Assembly (NCBI RefSeq): GCF_036077095.1
Contig: NZ_CP107960.1
Span: 3,658,001-3,722,000 of the forward strand
Direction of reading: 5' to 3'
Source: Streptomyces sp. NBC_00376
GTDB lineage: Bacteria > Actinomycetota > Actinomycetes > Streptomycetales > Streptomycetaceae
DNA length: 64,000 nt
Part shown: positions 45,961-57,689 of the stretch, in pieces
How the letters are laid out: each line of letters starts with the position of its first letter
Position numbering within the stretch: position 1 is the stretch's first letter
Notes under the pieces: generated by a model
The model's database searches: none
Told to the model about the DNA's origin: nothing
Seen by the model: the letters and a program-made list of their open reading frames with translations, nothing else
Program-made: the position numbers and the translations under genes

Positions 45961-47190
45961 ATGCCCGAGCAGAGCAGCCCGCTCGATCTGGCCGAGGGCG
46001 ACCCCTTCGGTCCGCACAACCTTCCCTACGGAGTGTTCTCCACCCCCGATCACCCCGAGGACCGCCGGGTCGGCGTCCGCATCGGCAACCACGTACTGGA
46101 CGCCGGAGCCGCGGCCCACACGCTCGGCTCGCCCTACGCGCAGTTCCTCGCCCAGCCGGACCTGACGGCGCTGCTGTCGGCCGGCCGCACCGCCTGGCGG
46201 GACGTCCGGCGGGCGCTGACCGCGTGGGTGACGGTCCCGGCCCACCGCGCGGACATCGAACCGCTGCTGCACCCGGTCGATTCCGTGACGCTCCATCTGC
46301 CGTACGCGGTCGCGGACTACGTCGACTTCTACGCGAGCGAGAACCACGCCACCAACGTCGGGCAGATCTTCCGGCCGAACGCCGAGGCGCTGACGCCCAA
46401 CTGGAAGCACCTCCCGATCGGTTACCACGGCCGGTCCGGCACCGTCGTCGTCTCGGGCACGGACGTGGTGCGCCCCTCCGGCCAGCGCAAGGCGCCGACC
46501 GATGCGGCGCCCGTCTTCGGCCCCTCCGTGAAGCTGGACATCGAGGCCGAGGTCGGCTTCGTCGTCGGCGTGGGCTCCGAGCAGGGCCGCCCGGTCCCGC
46601 TCGGCGACTTCCGCGATCACGTCTTCGGGCTCTGCCTGCTCAACGACTGGTCGGCGCGGGACATCCAGGCCTGGGAGTACGTCCCGCTCGGCCCGTTCCT
46701 CGGCAAGTCCTTCGCCACCTCCGTATCGGCCTGGGTGACACCGCTGGAGGCCCTGGAGTCGGCCCGGATCGCACCCCCGGCCCGCGACTTCCCGCTGCTC
46801 CCCTATCTGGAGGACGCCGACGAGGACGAGGACGGCGGCCTCGACCTGCGGATCTCCGTCGCGATCAACGGCCAGGTCGTCGCCGAGCCGCCGTTCGCCA
46901 CGATGTACTGGACGGCGGCCCAGATGCTGGCCCAGATGACGGTGAACGGCGCGTCGCTGCGCACCGGCGACCTGTACGGCTCCGGCACGGTCAGCGGCGC
47001 CGAGCCCGGCCAGCGCGGCTCCCTCCTGGAGCTGACCTGGAACGGCCGCGACCCGCTGGACCTCCCGGACGGCAAGCGCACCTTCCTGGAGGACGGCGAC
47101 ACGGTGACGATGACCGCCTGGGCCCCGGGCCCGGACGGCACCCGGGTCGGCATCGGCGAGGTCACCGGACGGATCGTGCCGGCGTCATGA
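45961..47190 (+). CDS. fahA: Fumarylacetoacetase
   Basis: Last enzyme of tyrosine/homogentisate catabolism, hydrolysing fumarylacetoacetate to fumarate and acetoacetate; 409 residues, the usual length. Active-site stretches: YVDFYASENHATNVG (metal Asp and catalytic His, about 120-134), IGYHGRSG, DIEAEVGFVVG (metal glutamates) and LLNDWSARDIQAWEYVP (metal Asp, catalytic residues). No other homogentisate-pathway gene lies nearby. The ATG follows GCGAGG. The stop overlaps the GPP34-domain gene by 4 bases (ATGA). Confidence 0.95.
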   Translation: MPEQSSPLDLAEGDPFGPHNLPYGVFSTPDHPEDRRVGVRIGNHVLDAGAAAHTLGSPYAQFLAQPDLTALLSAGRTAWRDVRRALTAWVTVPAHRADIEPLLHPVDSVTLHLPYAVADYVDFYASENHATNVGQIFRPNAEALTPNWKHLPIGYHGRSGTVVVSGTDVVRPSGQRKAPTDAAPVFGPSVKLDIEAEVGFVVGVGSEQGRPVPLGDFRDHVFGLCLLNDWSARDIQAWEYVPLGPFLGKSFATSVSAWVTPLEALESARIAPPARDFPLLPYLEDADEDEDGGLDLRISVAINGQVVAEPPFATMYWTAAQMLAQMTVNGASLRTGDLYGSGTVSGAEPGQRGSLLELTWNGRDPLDLPDGKRTFLEDGDTVTMTAWAPGPDGTRVGIGEVTGRIVPAS

Positions 47191-47870
47191 CCCCGCCCGC
47201 CCTGGAACTCACGCTCCCCGAGGAACTGCTGCTGCTCGCGCTGGACCCGCAGCGCGGCAAGCCGCAGTGCTCCGGCCGTTCCCTGTCGTACGGGGCGGCG
47301 GGCGCGGTGCTGCGGGAACTGGAGCTCCAGGGCCGGGTCACCGGACAGGGCGGCCGGACACGGGTGGTCAGCCCGCTCGCTCCCGAAGACCCGCTCCTCG
47401 CCCAGGTCCTGGGAAGCCTGTCGGACCCGGGCGTGGGCGGGCTCGCGGGCGGCGTCGACACGCCGCTGTGGATACGCCGGACCGCCCCGCACATCGAGGA
47501 GCTGTGCCTGGAGCACCTGGTACGCCGCTCGGTCCTGCGCAGGGAGACCCACCGCCTCCTCGGCCTGTTGCCGTACCACCGCCACCCGGCGGCGGACCCG
47601 GCCCTGTCGCTCGCCGTCCGCGACCGCTTCACGGCCGCCGAGGCCGCCGGCTTCCCGGACCCACGCAGCCGCACCCTGGCCGCCCTGGTCTCGGCGATCG
47701 GCCTGTCGGGCGCGGTGTCCCGGGGCGGCCTGCGGGACCGTTGGACGATGCGCGACCTGGTGGACGAGGAGTGGACCGCACACGCGGTGCACCGGAACGT
47801 CCGCCAGGACCGGGCGAACCGGAACGGCAGGAGCCGGCACAGCGGGGGCGGGGGCTCGGGGGACGGCTGA
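47187..47870 (+). CDS. GPP34 (Golgi phosphoprotein 3-like) protein
   Basis: A 227-residue protein of the GPP34 family, the bacterial relatives of GOLPH3, which bind phosphoinositides in eukaryotes; bacterial role unknown. It has LTLPEELLLLALDPQRGK at the N-terminus, SYGAAGAVLRELELQGRV and VRRSVLRRETHRLLGLLP, the typical helical core with a basic face. The last 25 residues are Arg/Ser/Gly-rich. It is translationally coupled to fumarylacetoacetase, an unexpected partnership that may only be positional. Confidence 0.9.
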   Translation: MTPPALELTLPEELLLLALDPQRGKPQCSGRSLSYGAAGAVLRELELQGRVTGQGGRTRVVSPLAPEDPLLAQVLGSLSDPGVGGLAGGVDTPLWIRRTAPHIEELCLEHLVRRSVLRRETHRLLGLLPYHRHPAADPALSLAVRDRFTAAEAAGFPDPRSRTLAALVSAIGLSGAVSRGGLRDRWTMRDLVDEEWTAHAVHRNVRQDRANRNGRSRHSGGGGSGDG

Positions 47871-47982
47871 GGGGCGCGGCGCGTCAGCTTCGCACAGGCG
47901 TTCATGCGTTCATGGGAACCCTCTTCAGTTCCCGGCAGATACGCTGAAAAGTCCCGCGAGACTCTGCGTCATGGGAGCACTG

Positions 47983-48597
47983 ATGAGCGTCGAACCCGAG
48001 GCCCCCGAGCCGCGGTGGGCGGTTCCGCCCGTGGGCGGCTGGACCGCCGATGACCTGGACACACTCCCGAATCTGCCTCCGCACACGGAGCTGATCGACG
48101 GGAGCCTTGTTTTCGTGAGTCCGCAGACCCTGTTCCATTCGCGGGCGGTCGACTTCTTCAACTGGCAGCTGCAGTCGCTGGCACCGCACGAATTCGAAGT
48201 CGTGCGCAAGTTCACCATCGACATCGACCGCTACAACCGGCCCGAACCCGATGTGATCGTCGTGGACGGCGAGATCATCCAGGACCCGAACCAGACCCGC
48301 TTCCCCGCCGAGTCCGTGCAGCTGGCCATCGAGGTCGTCTCCCCGGAATCCCTGACCCGGGACCGGGAGACCAAGCCCGTGAAGTACGCACGGGCGAAGA
48401 TCCCTCACTACTGGCGGGTGGAGAACCACGACGGCCGGGCGGTGGTCTACGTCTTCGAGCTGGAGCCGTCGACCGGGGCCTACACCTCCACCGGGATCTT
48501 CCACGACCGGATGAAGGTCTCCGTCCCCTTCCCCGTCGATCTCGACCTCACCGCGATCACCGCGCGCCGCCGGGCGGCGGACCCGGCCCCGGAGTAG
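47983..48597 (+). CDS. Uma2-family (DUF820) PD-(D/E)XK nuclease-fold protein
   Basis: A 204-residue protein of the Uma2/DUF820 family, common in actinobacteria and cyanobacteria, with a restriction-endonuclease-like fold. The expected core is visible: ELIDGSLVFVSP, RYNRPEPDVIVVDG (Asp of the PD motif), LAIEVVSPESLTRDRETKPVKYARAKIPHYWRV in segments (ExV...K). ATG 47983 is favoured by GGGAG at 47973-47977; ATG 47971 is an in-frame alternative. No cellular role is established for the family. It converges on recQ with 31 bases between stops. Confidence 0.9.
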   Translation: MSVEPEAPEPRWAVPPVGGWTADDLDTLPNLPPHTELIDGSLVFVSPQTLFHSRAVDFFNWQLQSLAPHEFEVVRKFTIDIDRYNRPEPDVIVVDGEIIQDPNQTRFPAESVQLAIEVVSPESLTRDRETKPVKYARAKIPHYWRVENHDGRAVVYVFELEPSTGAYTSTGIFHDRMKVSVPFPVDLDLTAITARRRAADPAPE

Positions 48598-48628
48598 ACC
48601 GGTCCGAGGCGCCGCCCGCCCGCCCCAC

Positions 48629-50614
<1,986 letters not shown>

Positions 50615-50695
50615 CGCTCTGTCCCCCGGGTCCGTCCCGCTTTTTCGTCCGTGTTGCCGCCGTCCCCTGCCACGATAGGCGCCGCGTACGACAAC

Positions 50696-50729
50696 GCCGG
50701 ACGGGCTTGACTTCTCAAGCCCGTCCGGC
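50696..50729 (-). terminator. Terminator of the canonical nuo operon
   Basis: Perfect 15-bp stem GCCGGACGGGCTTGA / TCAAGCCCGTCCGGC with loop CTTC, 27 bases past nuoN1 and 80 bases before recQ. The stem core is the same GCCGGACGGGC seen after korAB. Confidence 0.9.
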
Positions 50730-50755
50730 GGCGGTCGCTGCTGCGTGGGAGTGCG

Positions 50756-52420
50756 CTACCTCACGAAGACTCCCGCCTGGCTCGCCAGGTCCAGGAAGTA
50801 CTGCGGGGCCAGGCCCAGCACCAGCGTGACCGCGACTCCCACCGCGATCGTCGTCATCGTCAGCGGGGACGGGACGGCGACCGTGGGGCCGTCCGCCTTC
50901 GGCTCGCTGAAGAACATCAGCACGATGACCCGGATGTAGAAGAACGCGGCGATCGCCGAGGAGATCACACCGACCACGACCAGTCCGCCCGCGCCACCGT
51001 CCGCCGCCGCCTTGAACACGGCGAACTTTCCGGAGAACCCGGAGGTGAGCGGGATGCCGGCGAAGGCCAGCAGGAACACCGCGAAGACCGCGGCGACCAA
51101 GGGCGAGCGGCGGCCGAGCCCGGCCCACTTCGACAGGTGCGTGGCCTCGCCGCCCGCGTCGCGCACCAGGGTGACGACGGCGAACGCGCCGACCGTCACG
51201 AAGGAGTACGCGCCCAGGTAGAAGAGGACCGACGAGATGCCGTCCGGGGTCGTGGCGATCACACCGGCGAGGATGAATCCGGCGTGGGCGATCGAGGAGT
51301 AAGCCAGCAGCCGCTTGATGTCGGTCTGGGTGATGGCGACGATCGCACCGCCCAGCATCGTGACGATCGCGACGGCCCACATGACCGGGCGCCAGTCCCA
51401 GGCGAGGCCCGGCAGCACCACGTACAGCAGGCGCAGCAGCGCGCCGAACGCGGCGACCTTGGTGGCGGCGGCCATGAAGCCGGTGACCGGGGTCGGGGCG
51501 CCCTGGTAGACGTCCGGGGTCCACATGTGGAACGGGACGGCGCCGACCTTGAAGAGCAGGCCGGTCAGGATCATCGCGCCGCCGATCAGGAGCAGCGCGT
51601 CGTTGCCCATGGTGTCGGCGAGTGCCGGGTCGATCCGGGTGACGGAGCCGTCGACCACGTTCGCGATCGCCGCGTACGAGACGGAGCCCGCGTACCCGTA
51701 GAGCAGGGCGATCCCGAAGAGCAGGAACGCCGAGGAGAAGGCGCCGAGCAGGAAGTACTTCACCGCGGCCTCCTGCGACATCAGCCGCTTGCGGCGGGCG
51801 ACGGCGCACAGGAGGTAGAGCGGGAGGGAGAAGACTTCCAGGGCCACGAAGAGCGTCAGCAGATCGTTGGCCGCGGGGAAGACGAGCATGCCGGCCACCG
51901 AGAAGAGGACCAGCGGGAAGACCTCGGTGGTGGTGAATCCGGCCTTGACCGCGGCCTTCTCGCTGTCGCTGCCGGGGACCGAGGCGGCCTGGGCGGCGAA
52001 GGAGTCCACGTGCTTGCCGTGCGCGGCGGGGTCGAGCCGCCGCTCGGCGAAGGTGAAGACGGCGACCAGCGAGGTCAGCAGGATGGTGCCCTGCAGGAAC
52101 AGCGTCGGCCCGTCGATCGCGATGGCGCCCATCGCGGCGATGTGCGCCTTCGTCGTGCCGTATCCGCCGGCCGCCAGTCCGACGACCGCGGCGAACGCGG
52201 CGGCCAGCGCGACGACCGTGAGGAAGACCTGCGTGTAGTAACGGGCCCGGCGCGGCACGAAGGCCTCGACGAGTACGCCCACGACGGCGACACCGATCAC
52301 AATGAGGACCGGGGCCAGCTGCGTGTACTCGATGACCGGGGCCTTGAACTTCTCGACCGGGGCGGCCGATGTCACCCCGCCCGCCATTGTCCACAGGCTG
52401 TGGACAGCTGTTGCGCTCAC
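50756..52420 (-). CDS. nuoN: NADH-quinone oxidoreductase subunit N (NuoN1)
   Basis: Antiporter-like proton-pumping subunit of the full complex I operon, 554 residues. It has KYFLLGAFSSAFLLFGIALLYG-type helices, LLFKVGAVPFHMWTPDVYQGAPTP and DIKRLLAYSSIAHAGF. GTG 52420 overlaps the nuoM1 stop (GTGA); an internal ATG (MAGGVTSA) is a weaker start choice. A polar insertion with the stretch AAQAASVPGSDSEKA lies at about 143-157, extending the usual length of about 485-500. Last gene of the operon; a strong terminator follows. Confidence 0.96.
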   Translation of the reverse strand: MSATAVHSLWTMAGGVTSAAPVEKFKAPVIEYTQLAPVLIVIGVAVVGVLVEAFVPRRARYYTQVFLTVVALAAAFAAVVGLAAGGYGTTKAHIAAMGAIAIDGPTLFLQGTILLTSLVAVFTFAERRLDPAAHGKHVDSFAAQAASVPGSDSEKAAVKAGFTTTEVFPLVLFSVAGMLVFPAANDLLTLFVALEVFSLPLYLLCAVARRKRLMSQEAAVKYFLLGAFSSAFLLFGIALLYGYAGSVSYAAIANVVDGSVTRIDPALADTMGNDALLLIGGAMILTGLLFKVGAVPFHMWTPDVYQGAPTPVTGFMAAATKVAAFGALLRLLYVVLPGLAWDWRPVMWAVAIVTMLGGAIVAITQTDIKRLLAYSSIAHAGFILAGVIATTPDGISSVLFYLGAYSFVTVGAFAVVTLVRDAGGEATHLSKWAGLGRRSPLVAAVFAVFLLAFAGIPLTSGFSGKFAVFKAAADGGAGGLVVVGVISSAIAAFFYIRVIVLMFFSEPKADGPTVAVPSPLTMTTIAVGVAVTLVLGLAPQYFLDLASQAGVFVR

Positions 52421-53988
52421 TTGGCGGCCTCCACCTCAGGCTGGGGGTCCTTCTTCTGGACGTCCGACATGGTGTGCTGCACCGCCGGGTTGACGATCTC
52501 CGTCAGCGGCTTCGGATAGACACCCAGGAAGAGCAGCAGCGCGATCAGCGGGAGGACCACCACCAGCTCCCGGACCTTGAGGTCCGCCATGCCCTGGACC
52601 TCGGCCTTCACCGGGCCCGTCATCGTCCGCTGGTAGAGGACGAGGACGTAGAGCGCGGCGAGCACGATGCCGGTCGTGGCGACGATGCCCGCCGCCGGGT
52701 ACGCGCTGAACGTGCCGACCAGGACCAGGAACTCGCTGACGAACGGGGCGAGTCCGGGCAGCGACAGGGTGGCCAGACCACCGATCAGGAAGGTGCCGGC
52801 CAGGATCGGCGCCACCTTCTGCACCCCGCCGTAGTCGGCGATGAGCCGCGAGCCGCGCCGGGTGATCAGGAAGCCCGCCACCAGCATCAGCGCGGCGGTC
52901 GAGATGCCGTGGTTGACCATGTAGAGCGTGGCGCCGGACTGGCCCTGGCTGGTCATCGCGAAGATGCCCAGGATGATGAAGCCGAAGTGCGAGATCGACG
53001 CGTAGGCGATCAGGCGTTTGATGTCGCGCTGGCCGACGGCGAGCAGCGCCCCGTACACGATGCTGATCAGGGCCAGGACGACGATCACCGGCGTCGCCCA
53101 CTTGCTGGCCTCCGGGAAGAGCTGGAGGCAGAAGCGGAGCATCGCGAAGGTGCCGACCTTGTCGACGACCGCGGTGATCAGGACGGCGACCGGGGAGGTC
53201 GCCTCGCCCATCGCGTTGGGCAGCCAGGTGTGCAGCGGCCACAGCGGGGCCTTCACCGCGAAGGCGAAGAAGAACCCGAGGAAGAGCCAGCGCTCGGTGC
53301 TGGTCGCCATGGAGAGCGAGCCGTTCGCGCGGGCCTCGGCGATCTCGGAGAGCGAGAACGTCCCCGCGACCACGTAGAGCCCGATCACGGCGGCCAGCAT
53401 GATGAGCCCGCCGACCAGGTTGTAGAGGAGGAACTTCACCGCGGCGTACGAGCGTTGCGCCGCCGCGTTCTCGTCGCTGCCGGTGTGCGCCCGGTCCCCG
53501 AAGCCGCCGATGAGGAAGTACATCGGGATGAGCATGGCTTCGAAGAGGATGTAGAAGAGGAAGACGTCGGTGGCCTCGAAGGAGAGGATCACCATCGCTT
53601 CGACCATCAGGATCAGGGCGAAGAAGCCCTGGGTCGGGCGCCAGCGCGAGGACTTGGTCTCCAGGGGGTCGGCGTCGTGCCAGCCGGCCAGGATGACGAA
53701 GGGGATCAGCAGGGCGGTGAGCGCCATGAGCGCCACCCCGATGCCGTCCACGCCCAGTTCGTACCGGACGCCGAAGTCCTTGATCCAGGCGTGCGATTCG
53801 GTGAGCTGGTAGCGGGCGCCGCCGGGCTCGAAGCGGGCGAGCGCGACACCCGCCAGCACGAGTGTGGCCAGCGAGAAGAGCAGCGCCAGCCATTTGGCGG
53901 TGGTGCGCCGGGCGGCCGGGACGGCGGCGGTGGCGACCGCGCCGATCGCCGGGAGCGCAGCCGTCGCTGTCAGGAGGGGAAAGGACAT
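52417..53988 (-). CDS. nuoM: NADH-quinone oxidoreductase subunit M (NuoM1)
   Basis: Antiporter-like proton-pumping subunit, 523 residues. TM5 glutamate region FYILFEAMLIPMYFLIGGFG, FAVKAPLWPLHTWLPNAMGEA and DIKRLIAYASISHFGF are conserved. ATG 53988 begins MSFPLLTATAALPAIG, as expected for the family; longer upstream reading lies antisense-like in nuoL1 and was rejected. The C-terminal tail (SDVQKKDPQPEVEAAK) is polar. It begins 5 bases after the nuoL1 stop. Confidence 0.96.
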   Translation of the reverse strand: MSFPLLTATAALPAIGAVATAAVPAARRTTAKWLALLFSLATLVLAGVALARFEPGGARYQLTESHAWIKDFGVRYELGVDGIGVALMALTALLIPFVILAGWHDADPLETKSSRWRPTQGFFALILMVEAMVILSFEATDVFLFYILFEAMLIPMYFLIGGFGDRAHTGSDENAAAQRSYAAVKFLLYNLVGGLIMLAAVIGLYVVAGTFSLSEIAEARANGSLSMATSTERWLFLGFFFAFAVKAPLWPLHTWLPNAMGEATSPVAVLITAVVDKVGTFAMLRFCLQLFPEASKWATPVIVVLALISIVYGALLAVGQRDIKRLIAYASISHFGFIILGIFAMTSQGQSGATLYMVNHGISTAALMLVAGFLITRRGSRLIADYGGVQKVAPILAGTFLIGGLATLSLPGLAPFVSEFLVLVGTFSAYPAAGIVATTGIVLAALYVLVLYQRTMTGPVKAEVQGMADLKVRELVVVLPLIALLLFLGVYPKPLTEIVNPAVQHTMSDVQKKDPQPEVEAAK

Positions 53989-53993
53989 GGTGA

Positions 53994-55889
53994 TCAGACC
54001 GCCCTCATCAGCAGGGTCGCGGCGATGAGAACCGCCGTACCGCCGAACATCGAGACCGCGTAGGTGCGGGCGTAGCCGTTCTGCAGCTTGCGCAGCCGGC
54101 CGGAGAGCCCGCCCATCGAGGCCGCCGTGCCGTTGACGACGCCGTCGACCAGGGTGTGGTCGACGTACACCAGGGAGCGGGTGAGGTGCTCGCCGCCGCG
54201 GACCAGGACCACGTGGTTGAAGTCGTCCTGGAGAAGGTCGCGTCGGGCGGCCCGGGTGAGCAGCGAGCCGCGCGGGGCGACGACCGGTACGGGCTTGCGT
54301 CCGTACATCGACCAGGCGATGGCGACGCCGATGACCAGCACCACCATGGTGGCGGCGGTGACGGTCGTGGCGCTGACCGGGGCGTGTCCGTGGCTGTGGC
54401 CGGTGACCGGCTCCAGCCAGTTCAGGAAGCGGTCGCCGATGGAGAAGAAGCCTCCGGCGAAGACCGAACCGAACGCGAGGACGATCATGGGGATGGTCAT
54501 CGACTTCGGGGACTCGTGCGGATGCGGCTCGTGGCCCTCCGCGTCGGGCTGCCAGCGCTTCTCTCCGAAGAACGTCAGCAGCATCACGCGTGTCATGTAG
54601 AACGCGGTGATCGCGGCGCCCAGCAGGGCCACCGAGCCGAGGATCCAGCCCTCGGTGCCGCCCTTGGCGAAGGCCGCCTCGATGATCTTGTCCTTGGAGA
54701 AGAAGCCGGACAGACCGGGGAAGCCGATGATCGCGAGATAGCCGAGACCGAAGGTGATGAAGGTGACCGGCATGTACTTCCGCAGGCCGCCGAACTTCCG
54801 CATGTCGACCTCGTCGTTCATGCCGTGCATGACCGAACCGGCGCCGAGAAAGAGCCCGGCCTTGAAGAAGCCGTGGGTCACCAGGTGCATGATCGCGAAG
54901 ACATAGCCGATCGGGCCGAGCCCGGCGGCCAGGATCATGTAGCCGATCTGCGACATCGTCGACCCGGCGAGGGCCTTCTTGATGTCGTCCTTCGCGCAAC
55001 CGACGATCGCACCGAAGAGCAGCGTGACCGCTCCGACGACCACGACGACCAGCTGCGCGTCCGGCGCGGCGTTGAAGATCGCGCCGGACCGGACGATGAG
55101 GTAGACGCCCGCGGTCACCATGGTCGCGGCGTGGATGAGGGCCGAGACCGGGGTCGGGCCCTCCATCGCGTCACCGAGCCAGGACTGCAGCGGCACCTGG
55201 GCCGACTTGCCGCAGGCCGCGAGCAGCAGCATCAGGCCGATCGCCGTCAGCTTGCCCTCGCTGGTCTCCCCGGTGGCTTCGAGGACGGGGCCGAAGGCGA
55301 AGGTGCCGAAGGTGGTGAACATCAGCATGATCGCGATCGACAGGCCCATGTCACCGACGCGGTTGACCAGGAACGCCTTCTTGGCGGCCGTGGCCGCGCT
55401 GGGCTTGTGCTGCCAGAAGCCGATGAGCAGGTACGACGCCAGACCGACGCCCTCCCACCCGACGTACAGCAGCAGGTAGTTGTCGGCGATGACCAGGATC
55501 AGCATCGCCGCGAGGAACAGGTTCAGATAGCCGAAGAAGCGGCGCCGGCGCTCGTCGTGCGCCATGTAGCCGATCGAGTAGATGTGGATCAGGGTGCCCA
55601 CACCGGTGATCAGCAGCACGAACGTCATCGACAACTGGTCGAGCTGGAAGGCCACATCGGCCTGGAAGCCCTCGACCGGGATCCAGCTGAACAGCTTCTG
55701 GTGCAGCGCCCGGTCCTCCGCGCCCTTCCCCAGCATGTCGAGGAAGAGCACGACGCCGATGACGAACGACGCGGCTGCGAGCAGGGTGCCGATCCAGTGT
55801 CCGGCGCGGTCCAGCCGTCGGCCGCCGCAGAGCAGGACCGCCGCTCCGAGCAGGGGCGCCGCGACAAGCAGCGCGATCAGGTTCTCCAC
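53994..55889 (-). CDS. nuoL: NADH-quinone oxidoreductase subunit L (NuoL1)
   Basis: Distal proton-pumping subunit with the long lateral helix, 631 residues. [36 protein letters not shown] and [17 protein letters not shown] are present. GTG 55889 has AAGGGGA 9 bases upstream and starts [15 protein letters not shown]. It follows nuoK1 after 14 bases. Membrane-embedded; part of the P module together with NuoM, N, K, J, A and H. Confidence 0.96.
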   Translation of the reverse strand: MENLIALLVAAPLLGAAVLLCGGRRLDRAGHWIGTLLAAASFVIGVVLFLDMLGKGAEDRALHQKLFSWIPVEGFQADVAFQLDQLSMTFVLLITGVGTLIHIYSIGYMAHDERRRRFFGYLNLFLAAMLILVIADNYLLLYVGWEGVGLASYLLIGFWQHKPSAATAAKKAFLVNRVGDMGLSIAIMLMFTTFGTFAFGPVLEATGETSEGKLTAIGLMLLLAACGKSAQVPLQSWLGDAMEGPTPVSALIHAATMVTAGVYLIVRSGAIFNAAPDAQLVVVVVGAVTLLFGAIVGCAKDDIKKALAGSTMSQIGYMILAAGLGPIGYVFAIMHLVTHGFFKAGLFLGAGSVMHGMNDEVDMRKFGGLRKYMPVTFITFGLGYLAIIGFPGLSGFFSKDKIIEAAFAKGGTEGWILGSVALLGAAITAFYMTRVMLLTFFGEKRWQPDAEGHEPHPHESPKSMTIPMIVLAFGSVFAGGFFSIGDRFLNWLEPVTGHSHGHAPVSATTVTAATMVVLVIGVAIAWSMYGRKPVPVVAPRGSLLTRAARRDLLQDDFNHVVLVRGGEHLTRSLVYVDHTLVDGVVNGTAASMGGLSGRLRKLQNGYARTYAVSMFGGTAVLIAATLLMRAV

Positions 55890-55903
55890 GATTCAACGTC
55901 CCC

Positions 55904-56203
55904 TTACAGCTTCATCAGGCTGGCGTCGTCGACCGAGGCCGAGTGGCGGGAACGGAACACCGACACGATGATCGCGAGCCCGACCACGACCTCGGCGGCG
56001 GCGACGACCATCGTGAAGAAGGCGATGATCTGGCCGTCGAGATTGCCGTGCATCCGGGAGAAGGTCACGAACGCGAGGTTGCAGGCGTTGAGCATCAGCT
56101 CCACGCACATGAACACCACGATCGCGTTCCGCCGGATCAGCACCCCGGCCGCGCCGATGGTGAACAACAGGGCTGCGAGATAGAGGTAGTTGACCGGATT
56201 CAC
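55904..56203 (-). CDS. nuoK: NADH-quinone oxidoreductase subunit K (NuoK1)
   Basis: Three-helix membrane subunit, 99 residues, the standard length. The two buried glutamates are in [16 protein letters not shown] and [16 protein letters not shown]. It overlaps nuoJ1 by 4 bases (ATGA). Compare the 136-residue NuoK2 at 8864-9274. Confidence 0.96.
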   Translation of the reverse strand: MNPVNYLYLAALLFTIGAAGVLIRRNAIVVFMCVELMLNACNLAFVTFSRMHGNLDGQIIAFFTMVVAAAEVVVGLAIIVSVFRSRHSASVDDASLMKL

Positions 56204-57027
56204 TTGGCGACCTCCTCTTCTTCGTTGTCACGGCCGAGCCGTTCCTCGGAGCGCTGCTCCAGCGCCTTGAGCTGGTCCAGCGACTCGTTCGACACGTCGC
56301 GGATCTGGCCTCGGTTGCGCAGCGTCTGCATGACGGTGAGCTCGGAAGGCGTGCCGTCCGGGAGCAGACCCGGGATGTCCACGGCGTTGTGCCGGGCGTA
56401 GACACCGGGGGCGGGCAGCGGCGGAAGCTGCTTGCCGCGTACGCGCTCCTCGGACATCTCCCGCTGGGTTTTGGCCCGTTCGGTGCGCTCCCGGTGGGTG
56501 AGCACCATCGCGCCGACCGTCGCCGTGATCAGCAGGGCGCCGGTGATCTCGAAGGCGAAGACGTACTTGGTGAAGATGAGGCTGGCCAGCCCCTCGACGT
56601 TCCCGCCGTGCTCGGTGTTGGCGGTGCCGAGTCCGTTGAAGCTGTTCAGCGAGGCGTTGCCGATGCCCGCGATCAGCAGGACGCCGAAGCCGAGCCCGCA
56701 GCCCGCGGCCAGCCAGCGCTGCCCCTTGAGGGTCTCCTTCAGCGAGTCGGCCGCGGTGACACCGACGAGCATGACCACGAAGAGGAACAGCATCATGATC
56801 GCGCCGGTGTAGACGACGATCTGGACGATGCCGAGGAAATAGGCGCCGTTGGCGAGGTAGAACACCGCCAGGACGATCATGGTCCCGGCGAGGCTCAGCG
56901 CGCTGTGCACGGCCTTCTTCATCAGTACGGTGGACAGCGCGCCCATCACGGCGACGATGCCGAGCAGCCAGAACTGGACGGCCTCACCGGTCGAGGTCTG
57001 GGAGGCCGCGGCGGCCAGGCCGGTCAT
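56200..57027 (-). CDS. nuoJ: NADH-quinone oxidoreductase subunit J (NuoJ1)
   Basis: Five-helix membrane subunit, 275 residues. The conserved second/third helices ([29 protein letters not shown] in segments) include the pi-bulge region. The last 95 residues are a hydrophilic cytoplasmic tail ([38 protein letters not shown]), a length typical of actinobacterial NuoJ. The ATG overlaps nuoI1. Confidence 0.95.
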   Translation of the reverse strand: MTGLAAAASQTSTGEAVQFWLLGIVAVMGALSTVLMKKAVHSALSLAGTMIVLAVFYLANGAYFLGIVQIVVYTGAIMMLFLFVVMLVGVTAADSLKETLKGQRWLAAGCGLGFGVLLIAGIGNASLNSFNGLGTANTEHGGNVEGLASLIFTKYVFAFEITGALLITATVGAMVLTHRERTERAKTQREMSEERVRGKQLPPLPAPGVYARHNAVDIPGLLPDGTPSELTVMQTLRNRGQIRDVSNESLDQLKALEQRSEERLGRDNEEEEVAK

Positions 57028-57689
57028 GCGCCCACCCCCTGCGCCGAGCCGTTGTTCTCGCTGTGCCCGTCGGCCGGCTTCTCGCCCTTGGAGATGGCGA
57101 CCTGGGGCTCCGTACCGGGTGCGGCCTCGGTGACGAGACCCCGGTAGTAGTCCTGTTCGTCCATCCCGGGGAAGATCGCGTGCGGGGTGTCGACCATGCC
57201 CTCCTCCAGGCCCGCGAGCAGCTCGTCCTTGGTGTAGATGAGGCTCTCGCGGGTGGTGTTGGCGAGCTCGAACTCATTGGTCATCGTCAGCGCCCGGGTC
57301 GGGCAGGCCTCGATGCACAGTCCGCAGAGAATGCAGCGCGCGTAATTGATCTGGTAGACGCGGCCGTAGCGCTCACCCGGGGAGTAGCGCTCCTCGTCGG
57401 TGTTGTCCGCGCCCTCGACGTAGATCGCGTCCGCCGGGCAGGCCCAGGCGCACAGCTCGCAGCCGATGCACTTCTCCAGACCGTCCGGGTGACGGTTGAG
57501 CTGGTGCCGGCCGTGGAAGCGCGGCGCCGTCACCTTCGGCGTTTCCGGATACTGCTCGGTCAGCCGCTTCTTGAACATGGCCTTGAAGGTCACGCCGAAG
57601 CCGGCGACGGGGTTCTGGAACTTCTCCTCCGAGGACCCCGAGGATCCCGAGGCTCCCGACGTCCCCGAGGACTCTGGTGACTCAGACAC
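57024..57689 (-). CDS. nuoI: NADH-quinone oxidoreductase subunit I (NuoI1)
   Basis: Peripheral-arm subunit carrying two [4Fe-4S] clusters, 221 residues. Cluster motifs: C74/C77/C80/C84 ([12 protein letters not shown]) and [12 protein letters not shown] about 40 residues later. GTG 57689 is set by AAAGGAGG 6 bases upstream and overlaps nuoH1 by 8 bases. The first 22 residues are Ser/Gly-rich low-complexity ([15 protein letters not shown]). Confidence 0.96.
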   Translation of the reverse strand: MSESPESSGTSGASGSSGSSEEKFQNPVAGFGVTFKAMFKKRLTEQYPETPKVTAPRFHGRHQLNRHPDGLEKCIGCELCAWACPADAIYVEGADNTDEERYSPGERYGRVYQINYARCILCGLCIEACPTRALTMTNEFELANTTRESLIYTKDELLAGLEEGMVDTPHAIFPGMDEQDYYRGLVTEAAPGTEPQVAISKGEKPADGHSENNGSAQGVGA

